DNA of 64,000 bases from contig VWZF01006750.1 of assembly GCA_013396755.1 (NCBI GenBank), positions 2,148,586-2,212,585 of the forward strand, read 5' to 3'. The position numbers and the translations under genes were made by a program. Of this stretch, positions 10,801-23,300 are shown one piece after another. Below the pieces are notes generated by a model. The model worked only from the letters and a program-made list of their open reading frames with translations, did not search any database and had not been told where the DNA came from. This DNA is from Sclerurus mexicanus. Lineage: Eukaryota; Chordata; Aves; Passeriformes; Furnariidae. Every line of letters begins with the position of its first letter. The stretch's first letter is position 1.

Positions 10801-13800
10801 CAGTCTCTCTTTTGAACTACAGACCTCAGCATTGTCCTGGAAAAAAATACCCTGCTCTGCCAGCAGAGCGATGGAGAGAACACTGAAATAGCATCAAGAG
10901 TGGCTTATGTCAAGCTGACCAAGGCTAGGGAGAAACCTGACACTGAGACAGGGCTGTATCTCTGTGAAGTGATGAGCTGATGCCAGCTGGGAAGTCTGAG
11001 CTGGATCTCTGCTGTGAAACGCAAGTCCCTTCTCTACTGAGCATCACTCTCCTTTCCTACTGACGGAGCTGGAATTGCAGTGGCAGGGTTTGAAGCAGAG
11101 TGCTGTGGCGTGTTAAGTCCAGAGCAGAAATCAAATCTGTCCCCCAGTCAAAATTCCTACTGTTAAAGCTCTGCCATCCCCTTTTCCTTAAGTTCTGGTA
11201 TGCTCAGGAGGCCAATAGCACTGTCCCTGCTGTGTCACCTCTGTCCATCTCCACTGCCATAGCACCAACTCCTCCACTGCTAACCCAGCACTGAACACCC
11301 CTGTTATTTCACGAAATGCAGGTGTTAGGGGAGGAGCTGCCATTCCTTCCTCTCTGCCAGTAGGGGAGACATCTACCCCATGATTTACAAACTGGCTCAT
11401 ATGGGATGCTGTGGTAGCAAAGTAGAGGGGAAAGGAACAGGGGTGCATTTGAAAAGTGGGAGATTGTGTTAAAATAGTAAAGCACTTCATTGCTTACTCT
11501 CCTAACCAGAAGTGGGATTCTCCCACTTTTCTAATTGGTGTGTTACCACATTTTTTTATTTATATCCTTTCTTTCTTCGTGTCTCATTTTCACTCCAGGG
11601 CATATTTGTGGGTGTGGAAAAGCAAGCCTGAGCCTGTTATCTGTGAAACTTGTCCATAGCCCTGGAAAGGACCTATTTTTAGGTAGGTAGGTAGTAATGC
11701 AGTGCTATTTCTTTCCCACATGCAGTACTTCCTCTGTGAGGTGCTTTGGATATACTTTTATGCCTTGCCTGTGAAATGTCTATCACTTTCTTGCAGTAAC
11801 GTGTGGAGGGTATGAAGGTTTGGGAATCTCTGGGCTTACAAAGTTGTGTGTTGCTCAGGAAGATGCTGAACTGCTCATCTCAAGTTTGTTTTCCCACAGC
11901 CTGTCTTTTCAGACTCACTGATTTTAAGACTTTAGAGAATACAGATAATTGCAGGGTCACCCTGAAGGGTACAGCCTGACTACCATTTCTTACCCTGATC
12001 TTGAAGACTGTGACGAAACCAGGACTTTCTTTTGAGAGGGCTTTTTTTCCCTGTGTCCCCTAAAGCTGGGTGACAGGTTCACACTGGCTTTCTGGTTCTG
12101 CTGGAGGACAGAAGGAAGCTAAAGGATCCACCTTCTCCCAGGCAGTGACCCATATCTTGGTGTCCCGCTGATGGCACAGCCACAGCACACAGGAGTGACT
12201 TCTTGATGGAGTTTGTCCATAGGGTCTCCCTGTTTGACCTCCCAGGGTCATTTAATACAAATCCTCGAAGTTTGTCTCATATAATTTGTGTTGTTACCAC
12301 TGATGAATCTATAACAGAAGTTTTTATCTAGTTCTTATCTAGTTCTCTACCCTTTTATCCCATTTTTCTGTCTGTTTGCTGTAAACTATGCAAGTTCCTT
12401 GAGCATGGATAAGTCCAGAGAAGGATGCTTTTGAGCACATTTCATCTCAGGTCAGCGTCCATCCCCTGTTCAAGAAAAAAGGGCAGACATCATCCCTCTG
12501 TCTGGTCTTTGTAGCTTGTGCCTGAAATCTTGTGTGTTGCACATTTGATGTGCTCCCAGTGACTCACCCTTGGAAATGCTTTGAGCCTGCCCCTGCTGCT
12601 GGGATTTCATATGTGCAAAAGGAAATTTTGAAAGATGTAATTTTCTCCTATGCCGGTCTGAAACCATCTCTCAGATTGTTTTTAGAAGGTCTCCAAATAC
12701 TGACCGCATATGGCCTGTCATCACATATGAGGTACACAAAGACAAATATATACATGTGTTGAGTGGAAAAAATGTCAGTCTCAAAATGCAACTGTTTTTG
12801 AAAAGCACTTGTCTCTGTTGCAAAGGTTCTCTGCATAAATTGAGTCACGTACAAGGGTAGTTTTGGTATTTATCATGGGGTGTATATTGATCACAGTAAA
12901 ATCATGAAATGCAAAATACCATTTGCAGTTTGCATTTGTATAGGTAGAAGGGCTTCATCTTATAGCTAGCTCATTGGCTTAGTAAGTTGTTGCCAATGTA
13001 AGTGAAATTTGAATCTCTGCAACATACTGGCTGTAGGTGGGAATGCTGGTGCTCTCTACCGGCTCCTGAGGGACTGTTTACAGCAGGGTAAATGAGCACA
13101 TACAAAAGGTAAGATGGATAGAGAGCTTCCTCTAACATGCCCAAGGGATGCTTGGCTAAAAATTAAAATCTCTCCAGCCAGAACAACAAGCAGAGTTAGC
13201 AGTATGGGAAGACGGAAAGGCTGCATTGTCATTTTGCTCTATGTCTAACATGTAGGTGGACAGAATTGGAGGCAGCAACCTTGTTTTTGTTAGGTTGTGG
13301 TATTCGTTTGGCAGCCAGGACATCAAACTGGAGATCAGCAATGCAGGGCAATGCAGGGGGGAGATGGGCTGGTGGTTCTGGTGGTCTCCTCTCACAGTGC
13401 CAGTGGCTGCTCCCCCTCTGGCCCCACACGGGCACTCACCACACCTGTCCTTTTTCAGCAGCTGCACTGTTGTGGAAAGCCTGCAGGTGATCCCCATCAG
13501 ACTCAGGACTGCAAGGAGCTGCTGGAGGCAGTAGGGTAGGGGTGGGTGTTGATCCCTGCCCAAAGGATGATGGGCAGTTGCCATCTGCTTTAAGCAGCTG
13601 CCAGTGTGGATTTCCCCACCCCCAGGCTGGGTGGAAGGGGTGGCAGGGCGCTCACTCATCCCCCAGAACAGGTGTGAGGTGGGGCGGCAGCAAGCCAAGG
13701 CACCATGACCCCATGGACCGGGATGCTTCTCAGCACCCACCATAGCCAGGATAGGATGTTTGGGCAAGGAGCCTGCTGCTTTCAGAGCAGCTTTGTCTCT

Positions 13801-16800
13801 ACCAGGCTCAGTGGGGAAGCAAGTCACATGGGATTATTTTTTTGCCAGTATCCTCTGGCAAAAAATACACTTTTTCTCTTTATTTTCCAGTCATGCAAGA
13901 AAGCCACAGGGATGATGTTCTGACTAACATACAAGGGCTTCACAGAACTGGTACAAGATAAGAGGCTGCAGAGGGGAATTCTCTGAATGCAAAACCCAGA
14001 GATATCATTATGGCGTTGAAACCTGAACCTAAACATCTCCTTCTTCCTCCAAATCCCACTCCTAAACCCACTGCTTTGCAGCCAGCCTTCCAGGTTCTTC
14101 AGGCCATCAGTCCACAGGCTGCATGATGTTAATCAGCTGCAAAACAGAGGACTTAGAAGCAATGTCTGTAAAAGCAAACATATCTTAAGAACTGGCATTC
14201 TGGCTGTGTTAACAAAGCCAGATAACATTCCTGGGTGAGCAATACTGCAAGGGGGGAAAAATATAAATAAATATATATATATTTATTTTTTTTTGGTCTA
14301 GGTTATGGCTGGCAGACTTTCAGAGTTTCTGTCCAGAAGCAGGGTTAAAGCAGGTTTTCTCACCAATGGCTTGGCCTCATGACTTGTTGGAGGTGGACTG
14401 CTGTGTGGGCTGGTTGTCTCCCCTTGCAGGTGTGGAAGGGGAGGAAAGGACGGGAACAGGGCTGCCAGTGGGAGATAGAAGGTTGCCAGGCTCTTTCTCA
14501 GTGTGAGACCTTCAAAGCCCATCCTAAGTAAACCCTGATGAAAACTAGTTGCAGGACCTTCTCGTGCCTTTGCGGGCTCTTGGACTTTGCTCTTCTCTTC
14601 CTCCTTGTTGCAGAGTGGTCACACAAAATGTGGCTTTATCATCCAGCATTTGCAAGTGTGGTCAAGCCTCCGCATTTCTTTACCTAACATTCAGTGCTGT
14701 GGCTCATAATACTTTGACAGAAAAATCTGTGCTAACTTTTCCTGTGTCTGAACTCCATATTTGTGCCATCAAACATTTCAGCTTGGGCCTGGTTGCAGAA
14801 AGTGGGTTTATATTTTTTTTTGTTGATTCCTTTTTGTGTTTGTGCTGTATATTGCTTGTCCCATGTCAGCATGCTTCAACACACAGAAAGGGGAAAACCA
14901 TCAGTAGACTGTCCCTCACCTCTTTGCCATCAGATGTCCTATGCAGATGCATCGTGTCCCACTCAGCCTGTTAACAGAAGGCTTCTGTGGGCTACCATGA
15001 GTAGGTATAAATTCACCAGAATCACATCCCAGAGGCACATTACACCCTGAGGTGTGCTTCAGTTCATTGTCCAAAGGGCCAACACATGGCATGATCCTCC
15101 TGCTTTTTTCCATGCTGTGAACACCCCCTTCCCTACATCACCATGTGCAGGTGTTTCTGTGCAGTGACATTTCTAGCCTTCAGCTTTTCCCCCAGAATTT
15201 CTTTGTTTCTGCAGGTGGAAGTGTCTGCCCCATCAGGTGAGGACAGCTTTCCTCATCTAATTCAAAGCTCCTTACCGAAGCAGGTTTTGATGTGCAAGGG
15301 GCAGCTGACTCAAAGTTAAGAGGGCAAGAATGAGGCATTCAAATTCCTCCAGATGCAAAAGTCACCTCTGACCCAGCCATGGAGGGGAGGGAAGGAAGAG
15401 AAATATCTTCCTGTTGCTGCCAAGGAAGGCTCCCTGCCAGCCCTGCCAAAGCCCCAGCTGTCTGTGGCTCAGCTGCCGGAGCAGCTTCTCCCACTTGATT
15501 CTGGGATCTTGTCTGTACCAGGCACTTGAAGCAAAAGTGTAATTTAAAATGGGCTTAACTAAGCTATCACTAATTTCCTATGAATGCAAGACTTCAGAAA
15601 AATCTATTTGTGTTTATGGGACTGCTGACAAACATGCATGTAAGTTTACATTGGGGAATCTCCAGCTTGGTGGGCTGTAAATGAGTGCAGAACTTGACCC
15701 AAACATTTAAGAAGCATACCAGGTATTGGAAATAAAATAGTAAATAATACATTTAATTTAATGTGATTCATTATCACTGAATGCAGAGAATAGTATTTAT
15801 TTTCATGCAGAAATCCATGAAAACCTTCACTTTTATATTGTCCTAAAAGTGCACAGTTTCCAGACTGGTGTTGCATGCAGAAAAAGGGTCCTCTTTTGGA
15901 ATTAGGGTCTACCCCTGGATGCATAGGGGACTCAGCTGGTCTATTGCATATTTCAGATGCAAGCCCTGCACAGGCATGAGGCAGAATATACTTTGGAGGT
16001 TTCTACAAGACACTTACAAGAGAAAGCATTGTAGTTATTAATTAAAAGAGAAGACAATATTCTGATTACATGTACAGTACACTGGCAAAGTGTTTTTACA
16101 CAGTAATACAGGGACTTTGGCTTAAATTTGAGGATAAGATATTTATTGCTTGTACAGTTGTGTGATAAATTATTGGCAAGTAGAAGCACAGATGGCTTTC
16201 CCTTAAGATCAGGCATCACATGTCACAAATTATCTGGGAAATTGTCATTTTAAAAATAACTCTGGAATAAGTGCCAAGCTGAGAGGGATATCAGTGTCTA
16301 ATAAACAGATATAAACACAGCAGTGCCCAAAACTAAAATATATTTTAATTAAACTATGGAGAGAGAGAGCATGTACAATTAGTACCTATTCTCTAGCAGC
16401 ACAAATGAAAGCTTTTCACACTGTATTTTTTCTGTTTCTATCTCATCAGGAAATTCAAAAAATGTTTTTCATGCATATTTAAGCTGTGGAGTTAATGTCA
16501 TGAATAGTCATGTTAGATTCTTGTGTTAACAGTTTCTAAAACCAAAATTTTACCAGAAGAAACTTAGGCACAGTTGTAGGCAGATAATTTTTTTTTTAAT
16601 CTGGTTTTCAAGGTGGTGAGATGTTTAAACCCTGAAGTGTCCAAGCTCCAAAGCAACCATTGCTCCTATTGTCTTCTCCAGCGTGCTTCACACCTTGGAA
16701 AGGTAAGATCCTGGAGCCTGCCAAAACACTCGGACAAAATTACAACCTGCATCTCACGGCCATGGCTGCTTGATCAGAGCATTTACTAGGCTTCAGCGTG

Positions 16801-16900
16801 CGGCTGGGGCAGTCCTTTGCTCTCCGTTGCCCTACAAAGATAAGGGAAGGGAGCGGATGGCCTTTGCTTATTGTTCCCCCTCCTCCTCAAGGGGTGAAGG
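7819..16900. other. Intergenic upstream of TRIM55, no gene recognised
   Basis: About 9 kb with no recognisable exon or RNA gene. T-rich low complexity lies near 8355-8422, a short AGGT repeat at 11681-11694 and an AT palindrome at 14265-14288. A 223-codon minus-strand frame (13827-13156) lies in locally GC-rich sequence and matches nothing I know. Distal TRIM55 regulatory elements may lie here but none can be named from sequence. Confidence 0.5.
14265..14288. repeat. 24-bp perfect AT palindrome
   Basis: Both strands read the same across 24 bases (AAATAAATATAT and its reverse complement). It lies within a wider A/T tract and is probably of microsatellite origin. Confidence 0.85.
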
Positions 16901-16960
16901 CTGCCATGTGTGAGTGAGGAGAGCCAGGGCCCCTCCAGCCTCCCCCCCTTCCCCCGGCAG

Positions 16961-17211
16961 CCGTCACCTGTCCCAGCCTGTCCTCCTCTCACGCGCATAT
17001 ATGGGCACGGCAGGACGGCATCTTGTGACGCAGGGCTGCTAAAAACAGCCCTGGCTCCCTCTGGCCCCTCGCTTAAACAATGTCCTCCAGTCAGAGAAAC
17101 CCAGAGAGTCTCTGATCCCAGAACAGCCTTGGACTTACTTCAAGGGAAATTAACCCAGAAACCTCTCCACAAGGCCGTGGTCCTGAGCATATGCCCCTGG
17201 AAGAGCTAGGG
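16961..17211 (+). promoter_or_regulatory. TRIM55: Candidate TRIM55 muscle promoter and 5' UTR
   Basis: The 250 bp before the TRIM55 start are GC-richer than the flanks and hold muscle-type sites: an E-box CACCTG (16965-16970), a CArG-like and TATA-like GCATATATGG (16995-17004, one base from CC(A/T)6GG) and a MEF2-like CTAAAAACAG (17039-17048, one base from consensus). TRIM55 is expressed in striated muscle, where E-box, SRF and MEF2 inputs are expected. The transcription start is unknown; if the TATA-like core is used it would lie near 17025-17035. The sites are seen; their function is inferred. Confidence 0.5.
17080..17115 (+). promoter_or_regulatory. Short upstream ORF in the TRIM55 5' leader
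   Basis: An ATG at 17080 opens an 11-codon frame that stops at TGA 17113-17115, about 97 bp before the main start. If transcription begins upstream of it, it could lower TRIM55 translation. Confidence 0.35.
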
Positions 17212-17379
17212 ATGAGCACCTCCCTGAGCTACAAGTCCTTCTCCAAAGAGCAGCAAACTATGGATAACCTGGAGAAACAACTGATCTGCCCTATCTGCTT
17301 GGAAATGTTCACCAAGCCGGTGGTCATCCTGCCCTGCCAGCATAACCTCTGTCGGAAATGTGCCAGTGACATCTTCCAG
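17212..17379 (+). CDS. TRIM55: TRIM55 coding exon 1 (RING, first half)
   Basis: 168 nt, residues 1-56, phase 0 end. It encodes zinc ligands C26, C29, C42, H44, C47 and C50. The donor is CAG|GTAGGT. Confidence 0.95.
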
Positions 17380-20300
17380 GTAGGTTCCTTCCTGCAGAGA
17401 GCTCTGCTTCCCAAGAACCACTGAATGGAATGAATGGGAAAGCAGGTTTCTTACATGTTTTTGTCAATAGATTTTCATAGTTGGTGAGACGAGGTGGGGG
17501 TAGTGATTTAAAGCCAAATTTGATGTCCCCGGGGACCAGGGCTGAGCTCACAGCAGGTGAGCGTGTCACCTGTTAGCTGTGGGGGTATGGCCAAGTGTGA
17601 GCTGAGGGACTGGCCCCTCACCAGTAGTCACCAGTTGCTTTCCCAAAGGGTGGTGTGTCAGAGCTACCCTCTTATTCGGCATACTGACAAATGGTTTCCT
17701 ACCACTTGGCGCTCTTGGAAGAGGTTTTCATGGTTTTTCATGGCCTTACCCTCCTCTCCTTATGCTGCTTGGCAAGAACAGGCCTCCAACCCCTACCTGC
17801 CGACCAGGGGAGGTACAACTGTGGCATCTGGAGGCCGCTTCCGCTGTCCCTCCTGCAGGCACGAGGTGGTCCTGGACCGACACGGTGTCTACGGGCTGCA
17901 GAGGAACCTTCTGGTGGAGAACATCATTGACATCTACAAGCAGGAGTCCACAAGGTAATGAGGGAATGTGTGTCCTTCCGACGGGGTTTGACACAAAAGC
18001 AGACATGGCTTAGGGGACTGACCCTTGGTCTTTCTCTTTGGCACACATGATGCTGATTTAGTTGTTTATTCTCTTGGAAATGTGGAAAGAGACCATGCTG
18101 CCATGACAGCCTGTCTGCTTTTCATGCAATTAAGTCAGTTCTCAATGAGTACAGAAAACTGTATTCAAATAGATGTTGAGCTTCCCTGAGCTTCCCTTGC
18201 AGCAGAAGACTGGGCTTATTCACATGAGCAACACTTACCAGTGCAAGCAAAGCCCTTGAGGTCAGCACAGCTACTCACATAAATAAGGGGAAAGTAGCTT
18301 GGTTCATATAATTTATTGCACAAACAGTTCAGACAATTCTTATTTGTCTTTAACCTGTGTGTTCTCATGCAAAAGAAGGAAAAAAATTTCAAATCTTGAT
18401 AGAAAATCCTGAGGGACAGACAGTGCAAACAAGAAGAAAACTGAAATTCACACGGAAGGTACACTGCATCATAATGTCAAATCAAAACTCAGTAATAAAA
18501 AAATCTCCATTCCTGTCAGATTGCGATGCAAACTCATGAAATCAAGTGTTATTTAGGAGTCCACAAAGGAGAAGGAATAGCGAGAAATTATATGTATCAG
18601 AGCTGTGTGGCTGTGCACAAGAATCAAGACCTCAGGGCAAAGTAATGTGTTAATCCTAAAAAGTAAGACTACTTCTGGATTGTAATTTCCTGCATTTGAT
18701 GTGTAATGGATCCAGGAACAGAAATTTGTGTTCTCATCTCTCTCTAAGGAGAACTTATTAGGGGGAAAGGTAGGAGGGAGATGATTGTCTCTCTTTCTAC
18801 TCTGTTCCTATGAGACCCCACTTGGAGTACTGCATCCAGTTCTGGGGTCCTGAGCACAAGAAAAACATCGACCTGCTGGAGTGAGTCCAGAGGAAGGACC
18901 CAAAGATGATCAGAGGGCTGGAGCACTTCTCCTCTGAAGACAGGTTGAGAGAGTTGAGGTTGTTCAACCTGAAGAAGAGAAGGCTCCAGGGATGCTTTAG
19001 AGCAGCCTTCCAGTACCTAAAGGGGGCAGAGTAGGACAGTCACCAGCAGAGGGAATGTTTTGGAGCCTGAGGTGGCTTTGGCTGTTTTTGGTTGTTTGAA
19101 TCCCTCTGAGGACTGTTGTAGCTGAGCATGGGCTGGAGCTCCAAAGCGCTAGAGAGCACGAAGCTGGCTTAAAATTGTTCTTTCTGCTGCCCTTTGCGCT
19201 CAGCACCGAGTGAAGGTCATCTACCCCTGTGTGTGTCATTGATACCCAAATATTATTTTAGTCAGGAAAATCTCAGAGGAAATTACTCAGCAAAGCCATG
19301 ATGGTGGGCTTTGTTTTTACCGAATAAGCTGGACATGTGTGGCCCCATGTCTTCCTTGGGTTTGCTTTTTTTTTTTTTTTTCAGCTCACAGTTGTGTTTA
19401 ACTTACAAAGAAAATAAAGAAATACAGCTCCTTTTTCCCATGTAGTTCATGGGCAACTGGAACAAAATTTAGTAAAACAGAAATGTAAGGACACATTTAG
19501 TAGATTTGTTTAAAATTTCACAGAAGTAAAACACATGATGAATAAAACAGGAGAATAGAAAAAAAATATAAACACATATTTGCTTATATATTTGTCCAAA
19601 TGATTCATTTATTTAATCTGTTAAGGTGCTTAACTAACCTTCATGTATGTCCTTAGAATGAAAGGTGTTGTCAGGGTTACATAGCAGCAGCAATGCATAA
19701 CAGCATTATCTAAACTATTTGGTCCATTGTAGGCCTCAGCTGCTTATCTCCCTCTGCCTGACATTCCTCAGGCTCCCCTGAGTGTGAGCAAGATCTGCCA
19801 TGGCTTTACCCTGTGCTGTCCCATTGAACCCAAAAAGTGAAGGGAAATCAAGTCTTTTCCACTTCGCTCTTTTGTACCAGTCTCTTCCATACTGATAGCT
19901 GGGGTCAGGCAGAGGTACATAGGAGGAAAGATGAGATGTGATCTTTGCCTCCCTGTTTCTTCCCAAGACAACCCTTTCAGACTGGGAGCACCTGTGATCT
20001 ACAGACAAGAGCCTCTTCCCCTGAGTCCTCCTGTGGGTATAATTCACTACAAGTCTCAGAATGATGCCATCACCTAGCTGTATTTTGCATGAACTTATGA
20101 GAGTGAGGGGAATTCATCTAAGTAACAAGCCTTTTCTCCCACTTACACAAAAATAGCTTATTTTAAAAGTTTTTGGGTTTAGGTGTTTTTATATTTCTTT
20201 GATTGGGATTTTTTTTGCAATTGGAATTTCTATTTGAATTAAGGAATTAAGTTGTTTTTAAATAAAAGCTGTGGCAGGTACTGGGTTATGGGGTTGGGAG

Positions 20301-23300
20301 GGTCTGCCTGAGTCATCACATGCAGCCCCTCCTATTGCTAAATATCACATCATATGGTCTTTTATCCCATTGCTCATCAAATTCCAGCTGATGGCAGCAT
20401 AGCCTGTCACCCAATTTAGAATGTATTAGCAACAAAGGAAAGAAATCTTCAAGCAGGAGGCAGCTCCTACAAAGCTTTAAAGAACGGCAAAGGACTGAAC
20501 CCAGTGGAAATGGAGTTGGCTAAAAATTAAACCAATTTTTGAAAGTCTGTAGGCCACTAATACCTTGAACTATCTGAGGAATATCAAGGTGCCTGCTGCC
20601 ACCAGGAAAGGATAGCAGCAGGATGCTGTGACTTTTTGTAAGATCTGGCAGCCTCTAATGAGCTCGGCTGGCTGTTCCAGATCAAAACGTGCTTGGGGTT
20701 TTGTTACCATTTGAATCCTGATGAGGGAGAGTCAAGCATTCTTTCTGCCTTGCACCCACCAGAGAGAGTCCAAGGTACAGGCTGTCCCTGCAGCCCCAGT
20801 GTGTGTAGCAGGGAGAAGGTGCTGTCCTGAGGGCAGCCTCTGTGGGCTCTGCGATGGTGGTGGTGACCTGCTACAGGGCTGGGTAGCCTGAACTGCCAGA
20901 AGCAGCTGTCCCTGACACATCCAAGGTCTTAATCTGAGCTCCCAAAGGAGGATGTGGTTCTCCAGGACAGGCTGCAGGGGTGTTTGGGGATCTCAGATAG
21001 GCTGGGCCAAGGAACTGAGCTCCCTGACCACAGGTCACCAAGCAAGGGAGATACAAAAGGAGCCCCGTAGGCTGTGCAGAGAAAGATATGAGAAGCAAGC
21101 TTGCCTGGATCTTCTCCAACTCCCCACAGACACAAAACCCCAAACTCACCTGTATCAATAGTTTTCTTGGACCAGGCATTCATGATAGTACTGTAACAGA
21201 GGTACAGGAATCCTTATGTCCATATGAACCTCTGTAGTCGTCTCATTTTCCAAGTCCCATTAATACCCTGGGTATTAGTAGGCTTTTCACTACCTTTGAG
21301 AGAGTCCATCATTGTTGTTGATTTTCAAGGACACCTCCTCCAAGGTCAAAAATGGTCTATCCCCACATACAGAAACTCAAGCAATGGTGACAGGGCATCT
21401 GCATTGATTAACAGGGAGCTCCTGATAAAAATAAAACAATAAAAAAGAAACAAAAAAAATTAAAAACAAAGCAAAAAGAAGGTGGTGAGGTGATTCAGGA
21501 AGATTTTGAGACAAAGTATGTCCAAGCATGAAGTTAAAAAATCCAAAGCCTGCCTGGAACTGAATCTGACAAGGGGCATGAAGGCTAATGAGAGCTTTGA
21601 CAGGTACATCAGCAGCTAAAGGAAGAATAGGGAGAATGAGTTCACTGCTACATGAAGGAAGGGCTCATGTAATAAAGCAAATAGGAAATGCCAAAGTGCT
21701 CAATTCCACCTTCACCACAGACTTTGCTAATAAGTTCAGTCTTCAGAAATCCAAAGACCCTGAGACTAGTGGGAAAGTTTATAGCAAAGAAGATTTACCT
21801 TTGGTGAAGAGGGGTCAGGTTAGGAAATATTAAAAAAAATTGTATGTCCTCATGGGAGACATCCATAAGTAGTGAGGGAGCTAACTGGTGTCATTTCACG
21901 GTGACTCTCAATAATCTTTGAAAGGCTGTGGTAATTGTGGGATAGTTTCCTGTGGGCTGGACAGGACTGGAAGAAAACAAATGTTCCTCCAATCTTCAAG
22001 GAGTGCAAGGACTAGAATCTGGGGAACTACAGGCCAGTCACCTTCACACTGGTCCTTAGAAACTATTTCAAGCAAGTCCTCCTGGAAATCCTTTTCAAAT
22101 ACATACAAGATAAGAAGGTGATTAGAAACAGTCAGTATGAATTTATGAAGAGGAAATCAGCCTGACCAACCTGATAGCTTTTTATAGTGAGCGGACTAAC
22201 TGTGCGCGAGGGGATGTTGTTTATCTAGAATTTAGACACTGTCTCCTGTGACATGTTTATTGACACACTGTTGAAATAAAGTCTAGAGTGTATGGTGGAA
22301 AGTGAACTAGACAGTGGAAACTGGCTTTACTACCAGACTGTAAGGGCCATAGTAAACAGTATGAAGTCAGGTGGAGACCAGTCATTAGTGCAGTATGCCC
22401 AAGATTGATACTGAGGTAAGCACAGTTTAATAACTAATGACTTCACATAATGTGCCTCAGTCAATCATGCAGATTCTCTCAATCCTCTGACCAGGTGTAG
22501 ACACTGTAGGTGATGCAATGGTACAGGAAGGGCTACAGCTATCTTAGGATCCTCAGGAAAACACGCTTTCTAACTAAACAGTTTTCCTAAGGTCTTACTA
22601 TGTTCTTAATCAAAGTGTGCTTCTTTACGTGCCCAGCAATTTTGCATTTCTTCACCAAATCAGAGTCACAGAATGGCTGAGATTGGAAGGGGCCCCTCTC
22701 TGGAGGTCATCTGGTCCAAACACCCCCTGCTGAAGCAGGACCACCTAGAGCTGGTTGCCAAGGACCATGTCCAGATAGTTCATGAGTATGTCCAAGGATG
22801 GAAACTCTACCATCTCCCTGGGCAACCTGTGTCAGTGCTCAGTCACTCTCACAGTAGAAGTGTTGAGAGGGAACAGTTTCAGTTTGTGTTTTGGTTTGTG
22901 CCCATTGCCTCTAGTCCTGGCACTTGTCACCATCAAAAAGAGCCTGACTCCGTCCTCCTTACACCCTCCATTCATATATTTAGATACCCAAAGGTATTGA
23001 TAAGATCAAGGTCATTGTTAAGATTCCCCTTAACCTTCTCTTATCCAGGTTTAAAGTTTCAGCTCTCTCAGCCTTTCCCCGCAGGAGAGCTGCTGTAGAC
23101 CCTTAATCATCTTCCTGGCCCATTGCTGGACTCTCTCCACTATGTCAATGTCTCTCATGTGCTGGGGAGTCTGGAACTGGACACAATCAGCGTTCTAGGT
23201 GTGGCCTTAACAGCATTTACTTACCTGAGAATCCTCTCCACAAAACACACACACACCACTCTGCACATTAAAGTCTAAACCCAGTTTTAATGGGAAAGAA

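Noticed and set aside
13156..13827. 223-codon minus-strand open frame upstream of TRIM55
   Set aside because: It sits in locally GC-rich DNA where stops are rare, overlapping frames on the other strand are also open, and no domain or family is recognisable.
17557..17781. Open frame leading into TRIM55 exon 2
   Set aside because: This is intron 1. The AACAG acceptor before 17782 and homology fix the exon start.
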